The notes under the pieces: generated by a model
Told to the model about the DNA's origin: nothing
Database searches by the model: none
Seen by the model: only the letters and a program-made list of their open reading frames with translations
Shown: in pieces, positions 9,378-18,166 of the stretch
Layout of the letters: the number at the start of each line of letters is the position of its first letter
Position numbering within the stretch: position 1 is the first letter of the stretch
Translations under genes and position numbers: made by a program
Origin: Streptomyces ferrugineus
Lineage (GTDB): Bacteria > Actinomycetota > Actinomycetes > Streptomycetales > Streptomycetaceae
NCBI RefSeq assembly: GCF_015160855.1
Contig: NZ_CP063373.1
Coordinates: forward strand, 9,895,001-9,959,000
Direction of reading: 5' to 3'
Length of the DNA stretch: 64,000 bases

Positions 9378-9391
9378 AAACCGATCGGTTT
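9378..9391. promoter_or_regulatory. TetR operator copy 3 (autoregulation)
   Basis: AAACCGATCGGTTT, identical to copies 1 and 2, located 33 bases before the TetR start codon. It implies autoregulation. Confidence 0.75.
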
Positions 9392-9423
9392 TCAATTTGT
9401 CCGCTTCGGGTTAACCTCGCGCT

Positions 9424-9987
9424 ATGACCACCGAAGTGAAACCAAGCCCCAGGGAGCGGCTGCTGGAGGCGGCGGCCACGCTCACCTACCGGGACGGCGT
9501 CAGCATCGGCGTCGAGGCGCTGTGCAAGGCGGCGGGGGTGTCGAAGCGCTCCATGTACCAGCTGTTCGAGAGCAAGGACGAACTCCTGGCGGTAAGCCTG
9601 AAGGAGCGCGCCTCCGCCTACGTGGCGACTCTCCTGCCCGCGGCGGGCCGGTCACCCCGCGAGCGGATCCTGCACGTTTTCGAGCAGGTGGAATCGCAGG
9701 CAGGAGCACCCGAGTTCCGAGGCTGTCGGTACCTGGCCGTGCAGATCGAGCTCAAGGACCAGAGTCACCCCGCGAGCCGGGTCGCCCATCAGGTCAAGGC
9801 GAACCTGACCGCCTTCTTCCGCGCCGAGGCCGAGCAGGGCGGGGCGAGCGATCCCGATCTGCTGGCCCGGCAGCTCAGCCTGGTCTTCGACGGCGCGAGC
9901 GCCCGCGCGGGAATTCAGGCCGACGACCTGACCGGGCTCATCGAGCCCACCGTGACCACCCTGCTCGACACGGCAGGCGTGCGCTGA
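9424..9987 (+). CDS. TetR/AcrR-family repressor
   Basis: 187 residues. The N-terminal helix-turn-helix spans about 10-55, with the recognition part in EALCKAAGVSKRSMYQLFESKDELL. The C-terminal ligand domain contains FRGCRYLAVQIEL and ends in a helical dimer interface, typical of the TetR_C subgroup that controls reductases, oxidoreductases and efflux. An identical palindrome before its own gene and twice before the SDR/hydrolase operon strongly suggests that it represses both. The ligand is unknown. Confidence 0.9.
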   Translation: MTTEVKPSPRERLLEAAATLTYRDGVSIGVEALCKAAGVSKRSMYQLFESKDELLAVSLKERASAYVATLLPAAGRSPRERILHVFEQVESQAGAPEFRGCRYLAVQIELKDQSHPASRVAHQVKANLTAFFRAEAEQGGASDPDLLARQLSLVFDGASARAGIQADDLTGLIEPTVTTLLDTAGVR

Positions 9988-10106
9988 CGCAGCCCCCGTC
10001 CAGAACACACCCTCACCGCCCGGCACCCGAGGAAAGCCCGATGGCCGCGAGAGCGCTGCCGAGCATGCCCGCTCAACGGAGCGTAGGTCAGCCGTACCTC
10101 GACGTG

Positions 10107-10121
10107 ATGCAGCCTCTGCAT
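10107..10121. promoter_or_regulatory. inverted repeat upstream of the ATP-binding protein
   Basis: ATGCAG and CTGCAT arms separated by CCT, about 90 bases before the RsbW-like gene. A further half-site (GATGCAG) follows within 15 bases. It may be a regulator site; no factor can be named. Confidence 0.3.
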
Positions 10122-10209
10122 AGCCGATGCAGCAGCGCCTCCTACATCCGTCGTCGCCAACCGACACCTGCTTGCGTGCAGTTGCCACCCCTCAACCGGA
10201 AGGTGACCC

Positions 10210-10725
10210 ATGGCAACGCACCGGCTCAGTCTCTCCGTTTCAGCCACGCCCGATGCGGTGACCACCGCGCGCCGCCAGGCCGTGGCCGGGATACGAGGCT
10301 GGTGCGCGGAGCGGAACGAGGACGCCGTGCGCACCGCCGCGTTACTGATCAGCGAGCTGCTCACCAACGCGGTCAAGCACACATACGGTGATCGCGTATC
10401 CCTGCTACTACAGCCGGCCGGCCCCGTTCTCCGCATCGAGGTCCACTACTCCAGTCCGGAGCTGCCCCACCCCGGCCACCCGGACATGAACAGCGAGCAC
10501 GGCCGGGGACTGCTCCTCATCGCGGCACTGGCCGACCGCCACGGCACCGAGCCGAGGGAGACAGGCAAGTGCTGCTGGACCGAACTCATCCTGCCCACTC
10601 CAGCAGGCCCGGGAGATCTCCACCCTCCACCCATCGAATGCCGGCTCAAGGATGCCGTGGCAGCCCCGACGAGCAGCCAAAAGCCCGAACCTCCCACCGC
10701 CCCACTCCCTCACGAGAAGCGTTGA
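10210..10725 (+). CDS. RsbW-like ATP-binding protein (HATPase_c)
   Basis: 171 residues starting at an ATG with GGAAGG six bases upstream. The GHKL ATPase fold is clear: the N box is in LLISELLTNAVKHT (about 47-60), and the G1/G2 region is in EHGRGLLLIAALADRHG (about 98-115). The ~35-residue Pro-rich tail is not part of the domain. The family acts as anti-sigma factors or serine kinases on anti-sigma-factor antagonists. Streptomyces carry dozens, often orphan as here, with neither sigma factor nor antagonist beside it. It acts in the cytoplasm. Confidence 0.85.
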   Translation: MATHRLSLSVSATPDAVTTARRQAVAGIRGWCAERNEDAVRTAALLISELLTNAVKHTYGDRVSLLLQPAGPVLRIEVHYSSPELPHPGHPDMNSEHGRGLLLIAALADRHGTEPRETGKCCWTELILPTPAGPGDLHPPPIECRLKDAVAAPTSSQKPEPPTAPLPHEKR

Positions 10726-10833
10726 ACTGCCGCCCTTAGCCACAGGTCAGCGCGACCCAGGCCAGAGGACCCGAGATCCAAAGCTGAGCTCCCTCCAGGG
10801 CACCGAACCCCTACCGAGAGGCCGGCTGCCGTC

Positions 10834-11235
10834 ATGGACGATGACCGCATGCGCTACTTCAATGGCACAGGCTGGCTCGCGATATTCACCGGCACGGAGA
10901 CGATGATCGGCCGAACGGTGCACGTTGACGCCTGGGACGAGGCGACGGGCGTTGCCCTCGTGGTCGATCCCAAGCGCGGTACCCGCCGCCCGGTCACGGA
11001 CTACCCGGACTTCTCCCACCTTGAGCAGGCCGACCAGGTGACTGCCGCCATCCCCGGAGGAGGCTGGCGCGCGTACTGGAAGGACGAGGGCCCCGACAAC
11101 GGGCCGTTGACGGAGCAGGTACTGGCGTGGCTCATCACGTCCAAGGGACGAGCAACACCGATCACCGTCGACGCCCACGGACACGTGGACGACGCCGAGA
11201 GCGCCGATCGCATCATCCCACCTGGGGAAGAGTGA
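10834..11235 (+). CDS. conserved hypothetical protein
   Basis: 133 residues with no membrane segment or signal peptide. The ATG at 10834 has GAGAGG 12 bases upstream; an ATG five codons later is an alternative start. The protein is rich in Trp and acidic residues (GTGWLAIFTGTETMIG near the start, EQADQVTAAIPGGGWRAYW in the middle) and looks like a small alpha/beta globular protein. I do not recognise a family. It lies in an accessory patch between the orphan ATP-binding protein and a frameshifted gene. Confidence 0.55.
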   Translation: MDDDRMRYFNGTGWLAIFTGTETMIGRTVHVDAWDEATGVALVVDPKRGTRRPVTDYPDFSHLEQADQVTAAIPGGGWRAYWKDEGPDNGPLTEQVLAWLITSKGRATPITVDAHGHVDDAESADRIIPPGEE

Positions 11236-11481
11236 AGCAGCCCCCCGCCGCCTCACCGTCTCAGTTCCCGTCTCACTCACCCGCGTTCACGGCCGTTCAG
11301 AGGAGACCACCAGTCAGGCTCGCCGCACGAGCCAGCCACCCATGAACACAGGCGAACCCCTCCGAACGACGCTCACCACCCCACCAACACAGTTGGAAAG
11401 CGTGCGCATGGTGCGGAGGCCGCTGACCGCCCCTCGGGTGTTCGGCCTTCGCTGTCAGTCCCGAGCTGTACGGTCCCGCCC

Positions 11482-11882
11482 ATGGCTGAGAGACCGACTA
11501 CGAGCTGGCGTCACGGCATAGCTGAGGAAGCCGAGGAGCTTGCCGCCGGCACTCTGGAACCCGAGTGTGCCTGCATGGCAGCACTGTTCCCCGAGGAACT
11601 GCTTACGGCGACCGATGTAGTCCTCGACGCGTTCGAGGGCGAGCTTCCTGGACTTGGCGGTGCCCCCGACGAACAGGTCTTGCTGTGGTGGAACGCGTCG
11701 TCCTGGCCCTCAACGCGGTGGACGACGCCCACAACGGCAGCGCCTTCGAAACCGAGGAACGTGAAGAGCTGTGCGACTACATCGACGAGTCGCTCACCGA
11801 GCGCGGCGTCGATGTCGTCGCCCTGACCGCCCGCCACGGCCTCGGCCGGTACCAGCTCACGGACAAGTGGCGGAAGTGGTAA
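11482..11882 (+). pseudogene. frameshifted small conserved protein
   Basis: Frame one runs from ATG 11482 through an acidic helical N-terminus (ELAAGTLEPE, EELLTATDVVLDAFEGEL) to about 11690. The natural continuation lies in another frame, from about 11688 to the TGA ending at 11882 (RVVLALNAVDDAHNGSAFET, REELCDYIDESL, GRYQLTDKWRKW). Joined, the product is about 133 residues and has the architecture of a conserved Streptomyces small acidic protein that ends in a TDxWRxW motif. The break is near the run CAGGTCTTGCTGTGGTGG. It could be a real mutation, a sequencing error, or much less likely a programmed slip. Confidence 0.65.
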
Positions 11883-12025
11883 TGGGGCTCACCAAGACGA
11901 TCCGCCCGACATCGCACGACTGCATACCACAAACGCACCAGATCGAGCGGGAAACAGCGGGGAATCACGCCGCAAGCGACCGCAGCTTCCCAAGCTGAGC
12001 GTCCCAGCCCGCCCACACCAAGGAG

Positions 12026-12628
12026 TCAGAGAAGGTCCCGCCAAAAGGGAGCCGTTGCTGTCGGGTTCCAGGTCTCCTCGGCCTCGCCCCGCGTCTCGTC
12101 GAACTCCTGGTGCATGTAGTCGAGCAGGTCCAGGCCGTAGTAGATGATGTCGGTCTGCCACATCGAGAGCACCGGATGGCCGAAGCTCCCTCGGCCGACA
12201 GGCAGATACCGGTGGGCATACACGGGAACCAGCACCGGCACTTCCCTCAGGCGACGACGCGCCGTATCGAGTGCCGCTGTTACGTCTGCCGGGCGTTCGC
12301 CCCAGCCTGCGTACCAGAACCCGTTGTGCTCAACGTCGAGGAGCACACCTTCGACCGGCCAGTCGAGTTGTCGGCGCAAGCTGTCCAGGTCGCCGCCGCG
12401 CCACTCCGGCCAGGGCCTGGACCAGGTCTGCCCGTCCTCGGGAGGAAGGTTGACCGGAAGGCCGGCCGCCAGGAAAGCTCGGTGATCGTCCGCGAATTCG
12501 AAGCCGTGCTCTCGCTCGATGCTCGCGAACTCGGCGTCCGTCAGACCCGGCTCGAACTCAAAGAGGCCTGTCTCTGCCAGACGACGTGCGGCCTCCGCAC
12601 CCAGGTGTACTCCCTCACTGCTGATCAC
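12026..12628 (-). CDS. SUKH-superfamily (SMI1/KNR4-like) protein
   Basis: 200 residues. The N-terminal half has the SUKH pattern: FEPGLTDAEFASIEREHGFEFADDHRAFLAAGLPV, then a DLDSLRRQLDWPVEGVLLDVEHNGFWYAGWG core with conserved Trp and acidic residues. The family includes immunity proteins of contact-dependent toxin systems as well as housekeeping members. The C-terminal part (PVYAHRYLPVGRGSFGHPVLSMWQTDIIYYG) is common in Streptomyces SUKH proteins. No toxin gene is next to it, so an immunity role is not supported here. The flanks are degraded sequence, consistent with an accessory location. Confidence 0.75.
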   Translation of the reverse strand: MISSEGVHLGAEAARRLAETGLFEFEPGLTDAEFASIEREHGFEFADDHRAFLAAGLPVNLPPEDGQTWSRPWPEWRGGDLDSLRRQLDWPVEGVLLDVEHNGFWYAGWGERPADVTAALDTARRRLREVPVLVPVYAHRYLPVGRGSFGHPVLSMWQTDIIYYGLDLLDYMHQEFDETRGEAEETWNPTATAPFWRDLL

Positions 12629-13201
12629 CGCCGCACGCTAGCGCTAACCGAGCCGCCCCGTCACCCGAGTGGTGCGCGGTCGGCGCCGGCAGGTCGTTCC
12701 CTGGCCATCGGCTGAGCCCGGCCGTCGGTCAGGTCCCGGACGTGTCCCGGGCCGCCCAAGGACAGGCCGGGGATGCAACCCGTTTGCGATCGGCATCAAC
12801 GATCGAGTGCCCCGGAGCCGGTCGAGCGGCACCTGCGTCCGAGCCGTTCGTCGGGTGAGGGTCAGCTTCCGGTGAGGGTGACCGCCAAGGACGTGCTGTT
12901 CAGTGGGAACGGGAAGATCGCAGTCGGCTCGCCGGTGACGAGGTTGATGCTGTAGAGCGTCGGAACGCGGCGACCGACGTCGTCTTGCCGTTGGTCAGAT
13001 GGCTGAAGATGTCAGGCCCGCGTTGGGCTGCGCGTTGAAGCGGCGGCTGCGTCGGTCCGGTGCGGGGCGGAGTTGTCAGGGTGGTGTCCTCGACCGTGGT
13101 GTGGTCATTGAGGTTGTGCCGCAGGTTCTGCCCTTGGTGACCACCGCATCGGAGGTCTGCGGCGGCGTCTTGATCGTGTACAGGCCACCCTTGTCGCCTA
13201 G

Positions 13202-14037
13202 AGGTTGTCCCGTAACTGGTGGGGCAGTTGGTGCGTTGGCTGAGCATGGGTGGGGTGATCTCAGCGGATGATCCGAAGTGGATTGAGCCGTTCTCCGGAC
13301 TGACCGAGTCGCAGTTCACCAGGCTGGTGGCTCTGGTGCGGCGTCGCGGTGGTGATGTTCAGCGCGGCCGTCCCTGGCGGCTGCCGCTGGAGAACCGCGT
13401 GTTGCTGGTGGCGACGTACTGGCGCACGAACCTCACATTGCGGCAAGTGGCGCCGCTGTTCGGGGTCTCGAAGTCTGCGGCCGACCGCATCCTCGATCAC
13501 CTGGCGCCCCTGCTGGCCATCTCGCCGGCCCGTCGGCCGCGCAAAGACACCGTCTACATCGTCGACGGCACCCTCGTGCCCACCCGCGACCGCAGCATCG
13601 CCGCCTCCAGCAAGAACTACCGCTACTCGACGAACCTGCAGGTCGTTATCGACGCCAACAGCCGTCTGGTCGTGGCGATCGGCCTTCCGCTGCCCGGCAG
13701 CCGCAACGACTGCCGGGCATTCACCGAGTCCGGCGTCGACCGGGCCTGCCGCGGCGCACCGACCATCGCCGACGGCGGGTACCAAGGCACCGGCCTGCTC
13801 GTCCCGCACCGCAAACGACGAGGTCAGACACGCCTCAGCCCACACCAGGAAGCGGAGAATGCCGTCCACCGCAGGGCGCGAGCCCGGGTGGAACACGCCC
13901 TGGCGCGGTTGAAGAACTGGAAGATCCTGCGGGACTGCCGGCTCAAGGGCAACGGTGTTCATCAGGCCATGCTGGGCATCGCCCGGCTCCACAACCTGGC
14001 CCTCACCGGATAACTCACGCCTCATACGGGACAACCT
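13202..14037 (+). mobile_element. complete IS5-family insertion sequence (836 bases)
   Basis: Ends are perfect 13-base inverted repeats (AGGTTGTCCCGTA at the left, its complement at the right). They are flanked by identical CTAG at 13198-13201 and 14038-14041; the duplication could equally be described as TA, since CTAG is palindromic and the ends share one base. It contains one intact transposase gene filling the element. It is inserted in the DUF4394 gene, in opposite orientation to it. CTAG/TA targeting fits the IS427-like group of the IS5 family. Confidence 0.9.
13219..14013 (+). CDS. IS5-family DDE transposase
   Basis: 264 residues from a GTG 17 bases inside the left end; a later ATG or GTG (MGGVISADDP) may be the real start. 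An N-terminal helix-turn-helix (ENRVLLVATYWRTNLTLRQVAPLFGVSKSAADRIL, about 58-92) is followed by the DDE_4 catalytic core: Asp116 in VDGTLVP, Asp185 in ADGGYQG and Glu225 in RARVEHALARLK. All three catalytic residues and the C-terminus are intact, so the element may still be active. It binds its terminal repeats and cuts at CTAG sites. Confidence 0.9.
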   Translation: MGQLVRWLSMGGVISADDPKWIEPFSGLTESQFTRLVALVRRRGGDVQRGRPWRLPLENRVLLVATYWRTNLTLRQVAPLFGVSKSAADRILDHLAPLLAISPARRPRKDTVYIVDGTLVPTRDRSIAASSKNYRYSTNLQVVIDANSRLVVAIGLPLPGSRNDCRAFTESGVDRACRGAPTIADGGYQGTGLLVPHRKRRGQTRLSPHQEAENAVHRRARARVEHALARLKNWKILRDCRLKGNGVHQAMLGIARLHNLALTG

Positions 14038-14516
14038 CTAGGCCGTACATCAGGCCGTCCTGGACGCGGTGGTCGATGGCGGGCAGCTTGGTGTCGCCAC
14101 TGAGGCAGGTGATGACCCGGACCCGGTTGAGCATGTCCGGCCGGTCCGTGGTGAAGCCGGCCATCAGGGTGCCGTCGCCGATGATCCCGAAGGCCCGCAG
14201 GCTGGGCGTGGCCGTGGGGGCGGCCGAGCCGGTGCCGGGCGCGCTCGCCAGCAGGGCCGCGGAAATGGACAGGAGCGCGGCCGTCGCCGCGAGTCTCTTT
14301 CTGATTCCTGCTTTCGTCAGTGTTCCCTTCACGTTCGATCGAATGCCATCGACGTGAATAGCATGCGCGATGTGAATCTCCACGAATGCGGATCTCTGCG
14401 AATGCGAATTTCGACATGCTGACGACTCGCATTTAGTCACCTTCACCGCAGCTCCACAAGCGGATCACGGCACAACGCCGCCCAGATCCGGGAACTTTGC
14501 ACTCCATTCACGCGAT

Positions 14517-15785
14517 GTGACAAATCACGTCCGGATTTCGCCTGTCGACCCGTTCACCTGCGATGGCAGGCTCCCGCCCATGGGGAGCCTATTCGCCGAA
14601 CTGGCCCGGCAGGCGCCGACCAACGCCCGCCGGGAAGTCGACATGTATCTGTCCGAGATTCCGGAGTTCCGCACTTGGGAAACCAAGCCCCGGGGCCGGG
14701 CAGAGACGATGGAATACTCGGTGTGGCTGCGGCGCCGCACGATCGAACTGTCTCCGGACAACAGCGAGCTGACCGACGACGACCTTCGCTACATCGCGGC
14801 CATCGGCGAGATACGGGCCGGTGCCGGAATGTCCTCGGATTCGCGGCAGCGGGTACTGCAGCTGCACACCACGCTCATGCTGCGCGACATCCAGGAGGCG
14901 GCCGAGAGCCTGCGCGGCGGCCAGGTCGAGGAACTCATGCAGGTGATGACCTGGTTCGCCCCGCAGGGCGACCGCGGCATCGTCGCCTACCGACAGGGTT
15001 TCATCACGGTGCTGCGCCGCCGACTGCCGTACGTCGAACAGGTCGCCCTGCTGGCCAGGTCGCTGCTGACCGGCGATCCCATGGCCGCGGAGCTCGCCGC
15101 CGCCCTCGACCTGAAGCTCCCCGAATTCTGCGCCGTCGCGGTGATCCGTGTGCCGGACGGCCCCTTCGGCGACCGTGATCTGGCCATCGAGATCGAAACG
15201 CTCGTGAAGGCACACCGGGTGCCGGTCGTCTGGTACCCGGAGAGCGGCACGCGGGGCGGTGAGCTGATCGCCGTCGTTCCGTGTGCCGACGAGGCGATAC
15301 GGCTCCCCTCCGCGCCCGGCGCCGTAGCGGACCTCGTCGGGGACTTCGCCGAGGCGCTCGGCCGCCCCTGCGCCGCCGGCACCGCCACCGCACCGCTCGA
15401 CGAACTCCCCGACGCCCTCGAACGGGCCCGCCGGATCAGCAGGTCGGCCCCGCTGGGGAAGCCGTCCCGCCGACTACGGCCGCACACCATGGCGGACCTC
15501 TTCGTCGAACTCGCCGTCGCGGACGTGCCGTTCATCGACTCCTGGCTCCACACGGTGGCCCGGAGACTCGAACCGGGCCCGGACCTCGTGACCACACTCG
15601 ATGCCTACTATCGCCACGACATGAACCGCGGCGCGACGGCAGCGGCCCTCAACGTCCACCCGCGCACCCTGGACTACCGCCTGCGCCGGGTCGGTGAGCT
15701 CACCGGTATCGACCCGGGCTCGGCGCACGGCGTACGCACACTCAGCGCCGTCGTGACGCGGCGGCTGTCGGGTGCGTGGGCCTGA
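14517..15785 (+). CDS. PucR/CdaR-type transcriptional regulator
   Basis: 422 residues. The C-terminal helix-turn-helix (about 355-420: TTLDAYYRHDMNRGATAAALNVHPRTLDYRLRRVGELTG) is the PucR/HTH_30 domain. The central part (about 195-310) resembles a GGDEF-like CdaR domain, and the N-terminal ~150 residues are all helical, as in Streptomyces one-component members. The GTG start at 14517 has no ribosome site; an ATG at 14580 (MGSLFAELARQ) is a reasonable alternative. The downstream secreted protein may be its target but is 254 bases away. The ligand is not predictable. Confidence 0.8.
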   Translation: MTNHVRISPVDPFTCDGRLPPMGSLFAELARQAPTNARREVDMYLSEIPEFRTWETKPRGRAETMEYSVWLRRRTIELSPDNSELTDDDLRYIAAIGEIRAGAGMSSDSRQRVLQLHTTLMLRDIQEAAESLRGGQVEELMQVMTWFAPQGDRGIVAYRQGFITVLRRRLPYVEQVALLARSLLTGDPMAAELAAALDLKLPEFCAVAVIRVPDGPFGDRDLAIEIETLVKAHRVPVVWYPESGTRGGELIAVVPCADEAIRLPSAPGAVADLVGDFAEALGRPCAAGTATAPLDELPDALERARRISRSAPLGKPSRRLRPHTMADLFVELAVADVPFIDSWLHTVARRLEPGPDLVTTLDAYYRHDMNRGATAAALNVHPRTLDYRLRRVGELTGIDPGSAHGVRTLSAVVTRRLSGAWA

Positions 15786-16039
15786 CGCCGTCGAGACGTC
15801 GATGGTGGTGGGCTGTTCGGCGTCGCTCCACCGGGAGAGATTCGCTGCGGTCCCAGAGCACGGCACGCAGCCTCCGGGCCCACCGGAGCGCCGGCATCCC
15901 GCCGCCGGCGCTCCGTCCGAAGTCGCGGTGAATGCGATCGCGTCAACGCGGCGCCACAACCCTTCCCTCACAGGTCTCGCACAGACTAAGTTGCCCTGGC
16001 TGCCCCCCGCGCCTCTTCACTCTCAGACCAAGGAGAGCC

Positions 16040-17935
16040 ATGGGAAGAGCCATGGGCAGAGCGAGAGTCCGCATGCGCGTCGCGAGTTGTCTCGCCGCGG
16101 TGGGCCTTGTCGCCGGTGCGTTCGCCGGTGCCGCCCAAGCACATGACGGTGTCTCCGCCGACGACGGCGGTATCGACAACGCCGAGGCCACTCACGATCA
16201 CCACAGCCACCAGCACGGTGGTGACGAGGGCCATCTCCCCGCCGGCAGCGACAACGTCCGCCTCGTCAGCAAGCTGGGCCTGAAGAACGTCGAGCCGGAG
16301 AAGATCGCCGACGTCGGTGTCTTCAACGGATACGCCTACCTCGCCGCCTGGGGCGGTGCGACCTGCAAGTACAACGGCGTGCACGTGGTGGACATCCGCA
16401 AGCCCGCCGCGCCGAAGGAGGTCGCCTTCATCCAGGCGAAGGAGGGCAGCGCACCCGGCGAGGGCATCCAGACCCTGCACATCGACACCCCGTACTTCGA
16501 CGGCGACGTGCTGGTCAGCAACAACGAGAAGTGCAAGGACCCCGCCGGGTTCGGCGGTATGAACATCTACGACGTCAGCGACCCGGCCCATCCGACCCCG
16601 CTCGCCGAGGGCATCGGTGACCACACGGTCATGGGGCAGGGCAAGAAGGCCGCCAACGACATCCACAGCGTCTACGCCTGGGACGCGGGCAGCAAGGCGT
16701 ACGCGGTCATCGTCGACAACGAAGAGGGTCCCGACGTCGACATCGTCGACATCACCAACCCGAAGAAGGCGAAGGTCATCGCCGAGTACGACCTCGACGA
16801 AACCTTCCCGCAGATCGTCCAGGACGCCCCGGCCAACCTCACCGAGATCTTCCTGCACGACATGGTCGTCAAGGAGATCGGCGGCCGGCAGATCATGCTC
16901 GCCTCCTACTGGGACGGCGGCTACGTCACCCTCGACGTGACCGACCCGACCAAGGCGACCTACCTCGGCGACACGGACTTCGCCGCGCTCGACCCCGAGG
17001 CGCTGGAGAGCGGGCTGGAGGTCGCCCCCGAAGGCAACGCCCACCAGGCCGAGTTCACCCTGGACAACAAGTACGTCATCGGCGCCGACGAGGACTTCGG
17101 GCCGTACGCGCTCACCGCCCGCAACCTCACCGACGGCACCGGGCTGACGGCGAGCCAGGGCAGCAACACCACGCGCCTGGAGGAGGGGCAGACCATCACC
17201 GGCGACTCCGTCTTCGTGGGCCAGGCCTGCGTCGGAGACCCGGCCGTCCCCGCCGGTGACCCGAACGCCGTGGACGTCGCCGTCGTCGAGCGGGGCGTGT
17301 GCACCTTCAGCGAGAAGGTCGCCGGCGTCATCGCGGCCGGCGGCTACGACGCCGTACTCGTCTTCAACCGCACCGGCACGGACGCCTGCGACCAGACGCT
17401 CGGCATGAGCGTCGAGGGCGACATCCCGACCTTCGGCGTCGCGCCGCGCGGCCAGGGCTTCGCCATCTTCGGACAGCCCTACGACGACGCCGCGTGTCAG
17501 GCCGGAACGGGCCCCGCCCAACTGCCGGTGGCGCCCGGCACCAAGGGCGACCGGCTGACCTTCTCGTCGTACTTCGACGGCTGGGGCTACGCGCACCTCT
17601 ACCGCAACGAGAACGGCAAGCTCACCGAGCTGGACACCTACGCCGTTCCCGAGGCGCACGACCCCGCCCACGCGACGGGCTCCGGCGACCTCTCCATCCA
17701 TGAGGTGGCCGTCTCGGAGAAGCGGGCCGACCTGCTCTACTTCTCGTACTACACGGCCGGTCTGCGCGTCGCGAAGATCGTCGGCGACGAGATCGTCGAG
17801 GTGGGCCACTACATCGACGAGCACGGCAACAACTTCTGGGGCGCCCAGGTCTTCGAGTCCGGCGGCAAGGAGTACGTCGCCGCCTCGGACCGCGACCACG
17901 GGCTCTACGTCTTCGAGTACACAGGAGGGGTGTGA
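16040..17935 (+). CDS. secreted LVIVD-repeat protein with PA domain
   Basis: 631 residues from an ATG with AAGGAG five bases upstream. The Arg-rich start, a hydrophobic core and an AQA-like cleavage site form a Sec signal peptide. Just after it is a His-rich patch (about ten His between residues 47 and 67, e.g. THDHHSHQHGG) that could bind metal. LVIVD-type propeller repeats follow (GVHVVDIRKPAAPKEVAF, MNIYDVSDPAHPTPLAE, YVTLDVTDPTKATYLGD). A protease-associated (PA) insert comes at about 395-500 (AVVERGVCTFSEKVAGVIAAGGYDAVLVFN), then the propeller resumes. The role is probably binding or scaffolding outside the cell; no peptidase domain is seen. A terminator follows. Confidence 0.8.
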   Translation: MGRAMGRARVRMRVASCLAAVGLVAGAFAGAAQAHDGVSADDGGIDNAEATHDHHSHQHGGDEGHLPAGSDNVRLVSKLGLKNVEPEKIADVGVFNGYAYLAAWGGATCKYNGVHVVDIRKPAAPKEVAFIQAKEGSAPGEGIQTLHIDTPYFDGDVLVSNNEKCKDPAGFGGMNIYDVSDPAHPTPLAEGIGDHTVMGQGKKAANDIHSVYAWDAGSKAYAVIVDNEEGPDVDIVDITNPKKAKVIAEYDLDETFPQIVQDAPANLTEIFLHDMVVKEIGGRQIMLASYWDGGYVTLDVTDPTKATYLGDTDFAALDPEALESGLEVAPEGNAHQAEFTLDNKYVIGADEDFGPYALTARNLTDGTGLTASQGSNTTRLEEGQTITGDSVFVGQACVGDPAVPAGDPNAVDVAVVERGVCTFSEKVAGVIAAGGYDAVLVFNRTGTDACDQTLGMSVEGDIPTFGVAPRGQGFAIFGQPYDDAACQAGTGPAQLPVAPGTKGDRLTFSSYFDGWGYAHLYRNENGKLTELDTYAVPEAHDPAHATGSGDLSIHEVAVSEKRADLLYFSYYTAGLRVAKIVGDEIVEVGHYIDEHGNNFWGAQVFESGGKEYVAASDRDHGLYVFEYTGGV

Positions 17936-17969
17936 GCAGCGGGTCCGGTCCGGAACGGGACCATTGAGG

Positions 17970-18005
17970 ACGCGGGGTCGCGCCGTTGCGGGCGCGGCCC
18001 CGCGT
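17970..18005 (+). terminator. rho-independent-type hairpin after the LVIVD gene
   Basis: A 15-base GC-rich stem (ACGCGGGG arm and its complement, one G-T type mismatch) with a 5-base loop begins 35 bases after the stop codon. There is no U tract, as usual in Streptomyces. Confidence 0.65.
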
Positions 18006-18037
18006 GTCGTGCCCATGGCCTGCTTGCCCGGCTCTCC

Positions 18038-18069
18038 TTAATCCTCATGCGGCTTAATCCTCATGCGGC
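18038..18069. repeat. two tandem copies of a 16-base unit
   Basis: TTAATCCTCATGCGGC is present twice in direct tandem with no mismatch, in the leader region before the next secreted protein. It could be a slippage duplication or a direct-repeat regulator site. Confidence 0.6.
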
Positions 18070-18166
18070 CGCCTGTGACACCCCCGTACGATCTCCTCGC
18101 CGCTCGCACATCAGTGCGCATCCGAGCGCCGCGTGCGGGCATCCGAACGGGAGGGATCACTTGACC

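Larger units (their letters stand above)
12862..14332 (-). pseudogene. DUF4394 secreted protein gene, disrupted by an IS element and frameshifts
   Basis: Reading starts at GTG 14332 with a signal peptide (KRLAATAALLSISAALLAS...SAA) and continues LRAFGIIGDGTLMAGFTTDRP, TCLSGDTKLPAIDHRVQDGLMYGL, where the insertion interrupts it. Removing 13202-14037 plus one CTAG copy restores the frame to GLGDKGGLYTIKTPP. After that the family sequence (GQNLRHNLNDHTTVEDTTL, then TLYSINLVTGEPTAIFPFPLNSTSLAVTLTGS and a stop at 12862) continues only by changing frame at least twice. The coding remnant is about 635 bases, shorter than the ~850 usual for the family, so internal deletions also occurred. DUF4394 proteins are secreted beta-propeller-like proteins of unknown role. 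Confidence 0.8.

Noticed and set aside
15986..18016. A 676-codon open frame antisense to the LVIVD protein gene.
   Set aside because: Val/Asp/Gly-rich mirror of sense codons with no ribosome site.
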